Origin: Nitrosomonadaceae bacterium
GTDB lineage: Bacteria > Pseudomonadota > Gammaproteobacteria > Burkholderiales > Nitrosomonadaceae
Reading direction: 5' to 3'
Length of the DNA stretch: 64,000 nucleotides
NCBI GenBank assembly: GCA_919902515.1
Contig: CAKKRD010000025.1
Location: 62,001 to 126,000 of the forward strand
The position numbers and the translations under genes are program-made. Shown here in pieces: positions 22,249 through 31,913 of this stretch. Each line of letters begins with the position of its first letter. Within the stretch, counting starts at the first letter, position 1. The notes under the pieces were generated by a model. The model ran no database searches. It saw only the letters and a program-made list of their open reading frames with translations, and had not been told where the DNA came from.

Positions 22249-22800
22249 CTAATGCTTCTGCTTGCGCTCAATTTCCTGATACCAGATATCGTAAATCTCA
22301 TCCGGCCACAGTGATTTGATCCAGACAATCACGTCATCGATTTCCTGATTGGTCAATTTGCCATCCCATGCCGGCATGCCGCCAATACCAGGCGAACCTT
22401 CACGGATCATTTTTTCCAGCGTCGCGGTTGAGTGATGCCAGTCGTGGGCGCTGCCGTTCAGCGGCGGTGGCGGATACCTGCCGTCTGCTCCCTGTTCCCG
22501 CCAATTGGGAGTGGCTTCGGCATTCAGGCCGTGACAGGATGCGCAATTCGCACGGTAAACGGTTGCACCGCGCTTTATTTTCTCCGGGTCCAACTTGCGC
22601 GCCGCGATGCTCTGCGGTGTCGGCGCTGGTAGCGCGGCATCGGCTGCCGCTGATGCTGCAGTGGATGGAGTTGGTGCGGCGGGAGACGGGGCCGGAGTCG
22701 CAGCAGACGGCGGCGGCGTTACGGCAGGTGGACCCGATTCACCGCAACCGGCTACCAACCCGGTCACCACGCCCAGCAGAAGTAAATAACGAGCGCTCAT
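22249..22800 (-). CDS. Lipoprotein c-type cytochrome with Pro/Ala-rich linker
   Basis: Lipobox LVAGC, low-complexity P/A/T linker, then YRANCASCHGLNAE (CxxCH) and distal Met region GIGGMPAWDG. Confidence 0.9.
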   Translation of the reverse strand: MSARYLLLLGVVTGLVAGCGESGPPAVTPPPSAATPAPSPAAPTPSTAASAAADAALPAPTPQSIAARKLDPEKIKRGATVYRANCASCHGLNAEATPNWREQGADGRYPPPPLNGSAHDWHHSTATLEKMIREGSPGIGGMPAWDGKLTNQEIDDVIVWIKSLWPDEIYDIWYQEIERKQKH

Positions 22801-23034
22801 GACTGCTCGCCTTTCGCGTCGATCATCCTTTGCGCACGGTGCGCAACATCGAGACAGCCTCGGCGCTGTTCGCCGTTATGATTCATCGTGCCACCTGTTA
22901 TGAAAAGTAGAAACTGGAAGTATGGGGGAGTGCGCCCGATGATCGCAATGGCTGACCGGACGAGAACGGAATGAGCAGAAGTTTTATGTTCGGGGACATG
23001 ACAGCGGCGATTAAAATAACGGATCTTATGCTTC

Positions 23035-23517
23035 TTATCTCAGTCGCATCACCGAATCCTGTGGGTCGGCCGGGCCATGGCGACTATACACGGTCGTGCC
23101 GCCTTGTTTGTCGATCAACAGCACGTTGTAGGGCTCGCTGCGTGCACCTTCCATGCCGGGAGAACCATGCGGCATGCCCGGAACAGCCAGACCAATGGCT
23201 CTGGGACGCTCCTTGAGAAGCCGTTTGATGTCCTGCGCCGGCACATGCCCCTCGATGGCGTAGCCGTCGACCAGCGCCGTGTGGCAAGAGCCGAGCGCGG
23301 TGGAAATGCCTGCGCGTTCTCGTGCTTCCTTGTTGCCGACGTCATTGGTATTCACGGTAAAGCCGTTGGCACGCATGTGATCGACCCATTTCGCGCAGCA
23401 CTTACAGGTCGGGCTCTTGTAGACCTCGACTGTTGCGGCAATGGCGAAAGACGCCGCGCCGAGCAAGGCAGCAGCAATAATCGATCTGGAGAAAAATGTG
23501 TTAATGGATATACTCAT
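23035..23517 (-). CDS. DUF411-family (putative copper/metal-binding) periplasmic protein
   Basis: VEVYKSPTCKCCAKWVDHMRANGF...GTALVDGYAIEGHVPA-like core, typical DUF411. Confidence 0.9.
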   Translation of the reverse strand: MSISINTFFSRSIIAAALLGAASFAIAATVEVYKSPTCKCCAKWVDHMRANGFTVNTNDVGNKEARERAGISTALGSCHTALVDGYAIEGHVPAQDIKRLLKERPRAIGLAVPGMPHGSPGMEGARSEPYNVLLIDKQGGTTVYSRHGPADPQDSVMRLR

Positions 23518-23978
23518 TTAGTTTCTATGATAATTTTACCACGCATACCCTTGTAGTGTCCTGGCAGCGGGCAGGCAAAATCGACTGTGCCAGCCTCGGT
23601 AAATTGCCACACCAATTCTCCGCTCTTGCCCGGATCAACGCTTACCATGTTGGGATCGGGGTGCTCCATATCGGGATATTGTTTCATCATCTTGGCATGC
23701 TTATCCAACTGTGCCATCGAGCCGATCATCATCTCGTGCTTTTTCTTGCCAGTATTTCTGAGAACAAATTTCACCGTTTCGCCCTGCTTCACTTCTATTT
23801 CGGCAGGCTTGAAACGGTTGTCGACCATGGTTATCTCGACAGTGCGCGACACCTTGGCTGGATCGCCACGCTGGCCGACAGCCGCCGACTCTTCTTCGTT
23901 GTCCTGATAGGCTTGGGCAACGGTGCCGGCCAGAATCAAGCTTATTGCCAAGACAGATGCAATGAAAATCTTTTTCAT
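23514..23978 (-). CDS. Cupredoxin-domain (plastocyanin/azurin-like) secreted protein
   Basis: Signal peptide; ligand pattern KKHEMMIG ... DFACPLPGHYKGM (H...C-x4-H-x3-M, type 1 Cu); overlaps the DUF411 gene (ATGA). Confidence 0.9.
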   Translation of the reverse strand: MKKIFIASVLAISLILAGTVAQAYQDNEEESAAVGQRGDPAKVSRTVEITMVDNRFKPAEIEVKQGETVKFVLRNTGKKKHEMMIGSMAQLDKHAKMMKQYPDMEHPDPNMVSVDPGKSGELVWQFTEAGTVDFACPLPGHYKGMRGKIIIETK

Positions 23979-24111
23979 TTGACCCTCCTATACGTATCTA
24001 ATGGATACTTCAGTGGATGCAAAGTTCTAAATGACCGGACGACCGCAAGATACCGCTAAAACCAGCCGGTTGCCTTGACAGACTGAAAAAGCAATTTCGT
24101 GAAAATGCGGG

Positions 24112-24468
24112 TTACTTGGCTTCTGCGGCCATTTTCCGATGAGAGGCAGCCATGTTCATGTTTGCCTCCGCGGCTTGTTCATAGAAGCGGATCAAAGCTT
24201 GGGTATGCCCTTTCAGATCGTCAGCCTGTCTACCATAGTGATAGCTTTCTGCTTCATATTGTTCAAGCATTCTTTTGTGCTTCTGCATTTTTTCCTGCAT
24301 CATTTGTGCCATGTCTTCATAGTGCTTGGCCAACGCCTCGTGATCGGCGCGGGTTTTAGCGCTCTGGACAGCCTGGGTCATGTCCATCGGGTGGTAGCGT
24401 TCCATCTGCGCACAGGAGGCCAGTAAACCGAGAATGGCCAAGACTGCGACGAATGTTTTTGTCTGCAT
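24112..24468 (-). CDS. Small Met/His-rich lipoprotein, helical
   Basis: Lipobox LLASCAQ; 118 aa with many M/H residues (MAQMMQEKMQKHKRM). Confidence 0.7.
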   Translation of the reverse strand: MQTKTFVAVLAILGLLASCAQMERYHPMDMTQAVQSAKTRADHEALAKHYEDMAQMMQEKMQKHKRMLEQYEAESYHYGRQADDLKGHTQALIRFYEQAAEANMNMAASHRKMAAEAK

Positions 24469-24702
24469 GATGAGTCTCCTTATTTAGGTGAGCGTCAGGC
24501 TAGCAAAAGAAAGCAGCGGTTTGCACTTGCAACTCACATTCACAACCCCGGTCGGAGCAGTGGCATGGCCTGAAACAGCGTTTATCATAGATCAAACCAG
24601 CAAAAAGTCCATTAATTTGTCATTGAAAAAATCAGTGAATGGACAGAAGGCAAACCATGCGTATCACCCGGTTTCGCTAGCACAACACCATATCAAATCG
24701 CT

Positions 24703-25242
24703 TCATGTCGCCAGGCGCCACTCGCCCGGTGCGATGCCTTGCAGCGTATGCGTACCAATGGCGTAGCGGATCAGCCGCAGCGTGGGGAAGGATAGCGCCG
24801 CAGTCATATGCCGCACCTGGCGATTCTTGCCTTCGGTGAGTGTCAATTCAATCCAGGCAGTGGCAACATTCTTGCGGAAACGGATGGGCGGAGTACGTGG
24901 CCAGAGATTGTCCGGTTCAGCCAGCAAACGTGCCTGCGCGGGCAACGTCTGGTAATCTTTCAGCATTACGCCCCGGCGCAGTTTCTCCAATGCGGCCTCA
25001 TCCGGCACACCTTCCACCTGCACCCAGTAAGTCTTGGGCAGCTTGTGCTTGGGATCGCTGATTCTGTGTTGCAGCTTGCCATCATCGGTGAGCAGCACCA
25101 GGCCTTCGCTGTCGGCATCTAGCCGTCCGGCGGGATAGAAATCCGGCAGCGAAATGAAATCCTTGAGGGACTTGTGCCCGGCTTCAGGCGTGAACTGGCA
25201 AATGACCCCATAGGGTTTGTTGAACAGGATCAGGCGCGACAT
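24703..25242 (-). CDS. rluE: 23S rRNA pseudouridine synthase, RluE-like
   Basis: MSRLILFNKPYGVICQFTPEAGHKSLKDFISLPDFYPAGRLDADSEGLVLLTDDGKLQHRISDPKHKLPKTYWVQVEG. Confidence 0.92.
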   Translation of the reverse strand: MSRLILFNKPYGVICQFTPEAGHKSLKDFISLPDFYPAGRLDADSEGLVLLTDDGKLQHRISDPKHKLPKTYWVQVEGVPDEAALEKLRRGVMLKDYQTLPAQARLLAEPDNLWPRTPPIRFRKNVATAWIELTLTEGKNRQVRHMTAALSFPTLRLIRYAIGTHTLQGIAPGEWRLAT

Positions 25243-25261
25243 GGTTCTATTGCAATGGGAA

Positions 25262-25717
25262 TCACAGCATATCGGGAGAAATGACTGTGCGCAGCACGGT
25301 TTCCTCAGCCCCCGCCTTCTCCTTGCGGCTGAACCACCACACTGCACCTTTTTTGATGTTCCATCCTGCCAGCTCGCCGGATAGCAGCAATGCCGCCACT
25401 TCTCCCAGCGTCGGTTGATGGCCGACTACCACCACCGCACCTTTGGCGGTGGGCCAACCGGCGGCGGCGAGAATATCCTTTGCGGAAGCGCTGGCTCCAA
25501 TCTCTTTGACGGTTTCAAAATCGTTGCCAAGCGCGCTGGCGGTCTGCTGGGTGCGCCGGGTGGGGCTGACGATGATGCGCGTATTTTCCGGCAGCCTCGG
25601 TTCAAGCCATGCGGCCATGGCTCGCGCCTGTTTCAACCCCTTGCCGGTGAGTTCGCGCGCAGAATCGAGCAAGCCGTCCTCGGCTTCGGCGTGACGCCAG
25701 AGAATAAGCTCCATCAT
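25262..25717 (-). CDS. sixA: Phosphohistidine phosphatase SixA
   Basis: MELILWRHAEAEDG (RHG-type motif) and VVVVGHQPTLGEVAALLL. Confidence 0.9.
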   Translation of the reverse strand: MMELILWRHAEAEDGLLDSARELTGKGLKQARAMAAWLEPRLPENTRIIVSPTRRTQQTASALGNDFETVKEIGASASAKDILAAAGWPTAKGAVVVVGHQPTLGEVAALLLSGELAGWNIKKGAVWWFSRKEKAGAEETVLRTVISPDML

Positions 25718-25759
25718 TTTCCTCTATAAAATCAAAATTGGTTGATCGCAGAATACGTT

Positions 25760-26080
25760 TTACTGATCCGCGCCTGAGCCCGCTGCTTGTGGGAACAGCA
25801 CTTCTGGCCCCACAAGCGATTGCTGGATCTCAACCACTTTGCGCCGGGATTTGATTCCCTGTTTGAGCGTCACCTGACGCAGCGGCACATTAAAAATCCC
25901 GGCTAGAAATTGCAGCAGCGCGGCGTTGGCCTTGCCTTCGACGGGTGGAGCGGCCAGTCTGATTTTGAGCGCATCGCCATGCAACCCCGCAGCTTCAGTA
26001 CGCTTGGCACCAGGCTGGATATGCAGGGTTAGGGTAAGGCGCTGGCCGCCGTCGTCGCTGCGATACCAGGTGCAGGGCAT
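25760..26080 (-). CDS. DUF167/YggU family protein
   Basis: LHIQPGAKRTEAAGLHGDALKIRLAAPPVEGKANAALLQFLA. Confidence 0.93.
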   Translation of the reverse strand: MPCTWYRSDDGGQRLTLTLHIQPGAKRTEAAGLHGDALKIRLAAPPVEGKANAALLQFLAGIFNVPLRQVTLKQGIKSRRKVVEIQQSLVGPEVLFPQAAGSGADQ

Positions 26081-26652
26081 CAGAACAGAACGGAGATTTC
26101 CCGCTGCACTCCCGTCACGACCATCAACAATAATTGAATCAGCACCAGCACAAACAGTGGCGACAAATCGACATTGGCGATGGGCGGGATGCGGCGGCGG
26201 AAGACTCCCAGAAACGGCCGGGTAAAGCTGTCGAGCAGTGGCATCATGGGATTATGCGGGCTGACCCAGGAAAGGACCGCCTGCATGATCACCGCGACCA
26301 ATATAATGTAGAGCGTCGTCTTGACGATTTCCACCAATGCCAGCAACCCCATTCCACCGGCGGCGATACCGGTGACTGAACTGAAATCGTAGCCTTTCAG
26401 TGCCAGCGTTCCTGCCAGCAGCGCACATTCCACCAGCCATGCCAGCAGTAGCGTGGAAAGATCCATGCCGCGCAGGCCGGGAATCACCCGGCGCGCGGGA
26501 CGCACAATAAAATCGGTGAGGGCGATGAGAAATTGCGTCAGCGGGTTGCGGAAGGGTGCGCGCAGCAACTGCATATAAAAGCGCAGCAGCAGCGCCAGGG
26601 AAAACAATCCCAGCAGGGTATCGAGCAGAAATGTCAGTATCTGGTTGAGCAT
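26080..26652 (-). CDS. YggT family membrane protein
   Basis: Two TM repeats; RFYMQLLRAPFRNPLTQFLIALTDFIVRPARRVIPG. Confidence 0.92.
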   Translation of the reverse strand: MLNQILTFLLDTLLGLFSLALLLRFYMQLLRAPFRNPLTQFLIALTDFIVRPARRVIPGLRGMDLSTLLLAWLVECALLAGTLALKGYDFSSVTGIAAGGMGLLALVEIVKTTLYIILVAVIMQAVLSWVSPHNPMMPLLDSFTRPFLGVFRRRIPPIANVDLSPLFVLVLIQLLLMVVTGVQREISVLF

Positions 26653-26685
26653 GGATATTCCCTGAAAGAAACTGGTGACTGCGGT

Positions 26686-27498
26686 TTATTCCTTGCCAAA
26701 TTCGTCACCCATTGCGCGCGCACGTTCATGCGCCGCATGGATCGCGCGCGCAATCGCGCTCCTGACCCCGTCATGTTCCATGCTCTGCAGCGCGCGCTCG
26801 GTGGTGCCGCCCTTGGAGGTTACCCGCGCGCGCAGCGTGGCAGCGTCTTCCTCGCTCTGGTTCGCCAGCTTGGCCGCACCAAGAAAGGTTTCCAGGCTTA
26901 ACTGCCGCGCCTGGGCTGCATCCAGCCCCAGTTCCACCGCCGCCTGCTGCAGCGCTTCGATGAAATAGAAAACATAAGCCGGGCCACTACCGGATACGGC
27001 GGTGAGCGCATCCAGCAATTCCTCGCGCTCCAACCATAGCACGGAACCGACTGCGGCGAGGATGGCCTCGGCATGCTGCTTTTGCTGCGCACTCACACCG
27101 GGCAGGGCATAGAGGCCAGTGACCGCCGCGCGCACCAGCGCCGGAGTGTTGGGCATGGCGCGCACCACGCGCGCATGTCCGCCCAGCCAGCGGCAGATAT
27201 CGCTGGCGCGGATGCCGGCGGCGATGGAAATGACCAGATGGTCTTTAAGCAGCGGTGCCAATTGCTGCGCCACGGCCGAAAGCTGCTGCGGCTTCACTGC
27301 CAGCAGGATGACATCGCTGCCACTGGCGCCGTCGGCCAGTTGCGCCACCGCTGCCACACCAAACTCGCGTGTTATTTTCTCGCGCCCTTCAGCGCTGATT
27401 TCCACCACGCGGATTTGCACGGCGGCATAGCCTTGCTGCAGCAGCCCGCCGATCAGCGCGGAAGCCATGTTGCCACCGCCGATGAAAGTGATGTTCAT
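26686..27498 (-). CDS. proC: Pyrroline-5-carboxylate reductase
   Basis: MNITFIGGGNMASALIGGLLQQG...VRAMPNTPALV...AVSGSGPAYVFYFIEAL. Confidence 0.97.
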   Translation of the reverse strand: MNITFIGGGNMASALIGGLLQQGYAAVQIRVVEISAEGREKITREFGVAAVAQLADGASGSDVILLAVKPQQLSAVAQQLAPLLKDHLVISIAAGIRASDICRWLGGHARVVRAMPNTPALVRAAVTGLYALPGVSAQQKQHAEAILAAVGSVLWLEREELLDALTAVSGSGPAYVFYFIEALQQAAVELGLDAAQARQLSLETFLGAAKLANQSEEDAATLRARVTSKGGTTERALQSMEHDGVRSAIARAIHAAHERARAMGDEFGKE

Positions 27499-27680
27499 AG
27501 AAACCTTGCGTTGGTGGAGTTTCGTAAACCTGGATGATATACCAAGCTTGGGGATTGGTGACCCTGAACGGATAACCGTGATTCGGGTGGCATGCCGTCT
27601 GCTGGCAACCAGCAGTAGTATTTATATGTCAGAAATCCAGTGTCTCACTGACGTTCAGCAGCGTAGCGCTGATGACAGAC

Positions 27681-28034
27681 TTACTTTTTATCCAGCACGG
27701 ACTTGACCAGCGCGAGCAGCTTGTCATGCCCCGCTCCTTTGTTTCAGTAGCCGGCAACTCCCAGGGCAGCACCGATGCCTGAAACTCTCTCATCCTGAAC
27801 GCCGGAGCATAAAAGCACTGGTGCCTCTTTTCTTAACTCCGGCACGATCTCTTGGAATAGCTCCTTGTCGTCCTCAAGATAGAAATCGAGCAGGATCAAA
27901 TCGACGCCGTCCATCTGCCGCTTTGCTTCATCTAGACTGAGCGCCATTTTCACGGCACCGAATTCAGCAAGAACGCTCCGGTAGAACGCCAGCATCAGTT
28001 CATCATCGTCAATCACCAGAATGGTCTTGTTCAT
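27681..28034 (-). pseudogene. Receiver-domain-only response regulator interrupted by an in-frame TGA at 27744-27746
   Basis: MNKTILVIDDDELMLAFYRSVL...LILLDFYLEDD...VLLCSGVQDERVSGIGAALGVAGY then TGA then NKGAGHDKLLALVKSVLDKK and TAA at 27681-27683. The readthrough has a typical REC alpha-5 ending. Confidence 0.75.
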
Positions 28035-28404
28035 ACCGTTACCCCGGTCTCATTAATGCAGCAATCATAACCCGCCAGTCGCCATGCTGTCATCTCAAAA
28101 GGAGTCGTCGAGGATGTCGCGGTTTGCTGACTCTGTGTAAAGTCGAAAGGAATGCTGAATGCCGACTTCTGGCACAAAACAGTCGGTCGCGATAAGTGCA
28201 AAATGGGAATTCTAACGGGGGCAGCACGCAACGCCAATCTATCGATGCGATTAACCGCCCCCTTAATTCTGAAGATTAAAGATTTTGACTAATGGAGTTG
28301 GATTTCCTATACATACCTTGGTGTGAACGCAAGTCTTGCCCGTCAGTCCGCCTCCAAGCGGTCGCAATGACCCAGCATCCTGCTGTGAGCGTACAGTTGG
28401 ATAC

Positions 28405-28430
28405 AAGGAGAGGGTGACATTCCTCTCCTT
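28405..28430 (+). promoter_or_regulatory. 5'-leader hairpin AAGGAGAGG-N8-CCTCTCCTT upstream of the 1110-aa ORF
   Basis: Perfect 9-bp inverted repeat ending 20 bp before the ATG at 28451. Confidence 0.4.
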
Positions 28431-28450
28431 CGAACGGATACCGAGACAAC

Positions 28451-31400
28451 ATGAGCGACGACAAGAACGACAAAGCCGGGGGGTTACTCACTAACCCCCT
28501 TCCCATCTTGATGGCAGTGCTGCTAGCAGCTGGCGTGCTGGTCAAGATGCCGCCGCTGGAAAGTGCGCGCCCGACCGATCCCGAGCGCATGAAGTTCGTG
28601 TCGGCCAACCCGCAGGACGTCGAGGCGCGGCTGTGGCAGGACCCGTTTGTCGCGGTCGAGCAGCACGAGAAGAACTCCAACCAGGCCGTCACACCTGCAG
28701 AGGAGATATCCCAAGTGATGGGTGGCATCCTCCAGTTTTTCGCAAGCTCCGACCAGGCCGTCACGCCAGCGACGAAGGCGTCACCTGCGCCGCACCCCCC
28801 TGAGGCGCTGCTCGAAAGCATCAAGAAGCACCACGACGTGACAGCTGGCCGTGACAGGCCAAACGCACGGATCGAAATACTGCTCGAAAGCATCAAGAAG
28901 CGCCACGACGTGACAGTCGTCGCTGTGAGCGTCTTCGGCGGCTCGTTCAATGAGATGGCCGAGAGCCGGCGTCGCTCGCGCTTCGCGGTGATCTCGGCGC
29001 TCGGCTTCCATAGCTATCACCCTGAAGACGCCGACGCGCTCGGCTATTTCCACATTGACCTGCCCGAATCCGGATCCAAGTCCGCCACCGCAAATGTCGT
29101 CAAATTGACTGTGCCCTACGAGTGGTTCAAGAGGCGAGACAAGTCGTCTAGCGTGCTGGTGCTCTGGCTGAACCAAGATAAATTCTCCACTACTGAGCCA
29201 CTCAATCAGTTAAGTACTCTGTTTAATAAGCTGACGCCGAAGGGTCTGTCCGGGTATCTCAGAGTCAAGCTAATCGGGCCGGCAGGGTCGGCGATGCTGG
29301 CAGATCTCGTTCGTGAGAATAAGAATAAGCCCGATTTAAAGCAAAAACCCATGGTACTGGAGAGCGGCAGTACGCTCGAGATATTCTCACCAGGAGCGAC
29401 CATCTCTAGTTGCGACCTGAGCACGCCAGATGCATCGGAGGACAAGCTGTCGCGGGATTGTATCCAGAAGCAAAACTTCACCCGGCCGAAAGCTCTGACC
29501 AGCCTTCCAGTTATCCGCACGACCGGCACCGACGACGTGCTCGCGGCCGCGCTGTTGTGGGAACTGTGGCAGCGCGGCATCAATTCCAATCATGCATGCA
29601 AGGACGGCCTGGTGCTGATCGGCGAGCGGGACACTGAGTACGGACGCACACTATCGCGGTATCTCAAGGATGGGTTCTCGGGGCGCTGCGGAGCCAACCC
29701 TGATGAAAACTATGATAAGCCACGCGACAAACCGCCGGTGCGTATGTTCACCTATCTGCGAGGATTGGACGGCGTGCTGCCCAACATCGACAAATCGGGC
29801 AGCAACGCGTCGCCCAAGGACAATAACGGCAAGTCTAATACCCTGCGCGCACAGCTCGAGGATGCGCCGCCGGAGCATGCCGAGGGGCGCAACCAGCTCG
29901 ATTACCTGCGGCGGCTTGCCGACGAGATCGATCGGCTCGATCGCGACAATGAGCACTTCGCAGAGAACGGCGTCAAGGCGATCGGCATCATCGGTTCCGA
30001 CGTGTACGACAAGCTCCTCATCCTGCAGTCACTGCGCAGCCGCTTCAAGGACAAGATCTTCTTCACCACCGACCTCGACGCGCGCTATCTGCACGCTGAC
30101 CAGAAGGACTGGGCGCGCAACCTCGTGGTTGCGTCCAACTTCGGCCTGTCGCTACGCCCGGAGCTGCAGCGCTCGAATTTACCGTTCCGCGACAGCTACC
30201 AGACCGCAACGTACCTCGCCACGCTGATGGCGCTCGAGAAGCCGCCGCTCAACGGCTGGAGCGGAAAGATGAAGGACTGGCTGCCTCCGCAGATCTTCGA
30301 GATCGGCCGGACCGAGGCGGTGCATCTCGCGTCCCCGTCTGCCGACGCCCTCACCAATTGGATCAACTACACCAGAGTCGAAGGCTATGCTCCCCCGATG
30401 CCAAAAACGGAATGCGGTGTCGATTCGAAGGGCAATGTTGACTGGAGGGAGTGCAAGCGCATCCAGCCGGACCCGTTACTGCGGGGCATCTCAACTGAGC
30501 ATTGGGTAGCAATTCCTCTCATGCTCATCCTCAGCATCATGTTGGCCACCCTGACGATCCGCCCTGTCCATGAAACAGTGCGCGCCAGGTTCAATAAGCT
30601 CTCGCCTGAGCATGTGGAGGCAAAGGCGATAATATCCTATGTGATTGGCGCAGTTGGAGTGGTGTTAATGACCCTTGCGGTGGTCTGGATTCTCTGGGAC
30701 GCCGAGATCACGCAAGGTATTGACGAGCCGTTCGTGTGGCTGGAAGGCATCAGCGTGTGGCCGAGCCTCGTGTTACGCTTCATTGGCTTGGTGACCCTGT
30801 TTATATTGGGGTACGTGTTCCTAAAAAAGATCCAACAGCAGGAGAAAACTATCTCCGAAGATCTCGGCATCGACTTCAAGACCGCACTGCCACAAATTCG
30901 GACACCCATGCGCAGGTGGTGGTCTGCGGCGTGGTCCGGTCCGTATTTCAATCTAGCGTCATTCGATCAGGGGAGCAAAGCCGACGTGAAGTCGCCAGAG
31001 AAAGCTAAGATCATCACTTTGTGGCAGAGCTATCTGCGTGCCACTCGCTTGGGTGAGATGTGGGGCTGGATTCTGGTCTCCTTCTTGGTCGTATTTGGAC
31101 TCTTCATCGCAACGTCCCTTATCTTCGACCTCCACCCTCCGTCATTTCCACATCGCGGTCAGCTCGTCTGGTGGCTGCATTTCATACTCCTGTTCTGCGG
31201 CGTGTCAGTTCTCTGGTCAGCCATTTTTTGGGTCAGTTACGAGACGCGTGCTTGCGTGCAATTCATCGAGTCTCTAAGCGATGTGTCTAATAAATGGTCT
31301 AAAGAGCCGTTCGTTTGCAAAGCGGAAAAGGAGACCGGCCTGCCGCGCGAGCATCTCGATGCCTATCTCGACTTTCAACTGATTACACGCGCCACGGAGC

Positions 31401-31783
31401 GAATCCTCCGGCTCATCTACCTACCGTTCGTCTCAATCCTATTCATGGTACTCGCGCGGAGTAACTTCTTCGCCGCGATGGACTTTCCGCTGGTGCTGGT
31501 CCTCTTCATGGGGCTCGCGCTCGCCTACTCGCTGCACAGCGCACGGCTGCTGCGCAAGAGTGCAGAGACGGCACGCACCAAGACGCTCGAAAACTATGAG
31601 AAACTGCTGCTCGGGTCGACCTTGCCGCAGATTAGGCGGATCAATTCGCTGATGGACCGCATCCGCAACACTCGCAATGGCGCGTTTGCGCCATTTGGTC
31701 AGCAGCCCGCGCTGCAGGCGCTGCTTTTACCGTTTGGCGGCTACGGTGGCGTGCAGCTCATCGAGTACTTGCTCAATGTATGA
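28451..31783 (+). CDS. Large multi-TM protein with putative periplasmic type-1 PBP-like region, function unknown
   Basis: 1110 aa; N-terminal TM, then ~600 aa hydrophilic region with alternating strands and helices (KDGLVLIGERDTEYGRTLSRYL; VKAIGIIGSDVYDKLLILQSLRSRFKDKIFFTTDLDARYLH), then several C-terminal TM segments. Confidence 0.85.
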   Translation: MSDDKNDKAGGLLTNPLPILMAVLLAAGVLVKMPPLESARPTDPERMKFVSANPQDVEARLWQDPFVAVEQHEKNSNQAVTPAEEISQVMGGILQFFASSDQAVTPATKASPAPHPPEALLESIKKHHDVTAGRDRPNARIEILLESIKKRHDVTVVAVSVFGGSFNEMAESRRRSRFAVISALGFHSYHPEDADALGYFHIDLPESGSKSATANVVKLTVPYEWFKRRDKSSSVLVLWLNQDKFSTTEPLNQLSTLFNKLTPKGLSGYLRVKLIGPAGSAMLADLVRENKNKPDLKQKPMVLESGSTLEIFSPGATISSCDLSTPDASEDKLSRDCIQKQNFTRPKALTSLPVIRTTGTDDVLAAALLWELWQRGINSNHACKDGLVLIGERDTEYGRTLSRYLKDGFSGRCGANPDENYDKPRDKPPVRMFTYLRGLDGVLPNIDKSGSNASPKDNNGKSNTLRAQLEDAPPEHAEGRNQLDYLRRLADEIDRLDRDNEHFAENGVKAIGIIGSDVYDKLLILQSLRSRFKDKIFFTTDLDARYLHADQKDWARNLVVASNFGLSLRPELQRSNLPFRDSYQTATYLATLMALEKPPLNGWSGKMKDWLPPQIFEIGRTEAVHLASPSADALTNWINYTRVEGYAPPMPKTECGVDSKGNVDWRECKRIQPDPLLRGISTEHWVAIPLMLILSIMLATLTIRPVHETVRARFNKLSPEHVEAKAIISYVIGAVGVVLMTLAVVWILWDAEITQGIDEPFVWLEGISVWPSLVLRFIGLVTLFILGYVFLKKIQQQEKTISEDLGIDFKTALPQIRTPMRRWWSAAWSGPYFNLASFDQGSKADVKSPEKAKIITLWQSYLRATRLGEMWGWILVSFLVVFGLFIATSLIFDLHPPSFPHRGQLVWWLHFILLFCGVSVLWSAIFWVSYETRACVQFIESLSDVSNKWSKEPFVCKAEKETGLPREHLDAYLDFQLITRATERILRLIYLPFVSILFMVLARSNFFAAMDFPLVLVLFMGLALAYSLHSARLLRKSAETARTKTLENYEKLLLGSTLPQIRRINSLMDRIRNTRNGAFAPFGQQPALQALLLPFGGYGGVQLIEYLLNV
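28681..28914 (+). repeat. Two direct-repeat pairs, each with 72-bp spacing, inside the 1110-aa ORF
   Basis: CCAGGCCGTCAC at 28681 and 28753; CTCGAAAGCATCAAGAAGC(A/G)CCACGACGTGACA at 28811 and 28883. Protein: QAVTPAEE/QAVTPATK and LLESIKKHHDVT/LLESIKKRHDVT. Confidence 0.85.
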
Positions 31784-31913
31784 TGTGGTAGCAGAGGTCG
31801 CCGAGGGAGGTCCGAGCGATGCGCGGCATGTCGGCAGATTAGAGAAGGTGATGGGGAGGATCAATGCAAAAAGTAGAATGCCCCCTTTTCTTGCCCCCAT
31901 CGCAACATCTAAT

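Noticed and set aside
28031-28237. 68-aa ORF upstream of the interrupted response regulator, as a possible kinase remnant
   Set aside because: No histidine kinase motif is visible.
28276-28950. 224-aa minus-strand ORF overlapping the start of the 1110-aa gene
   Set aside because: Its repeated VTSWCFLMLSSS segments are the antisense of the 72-bp-spaced repeats; no independent support.
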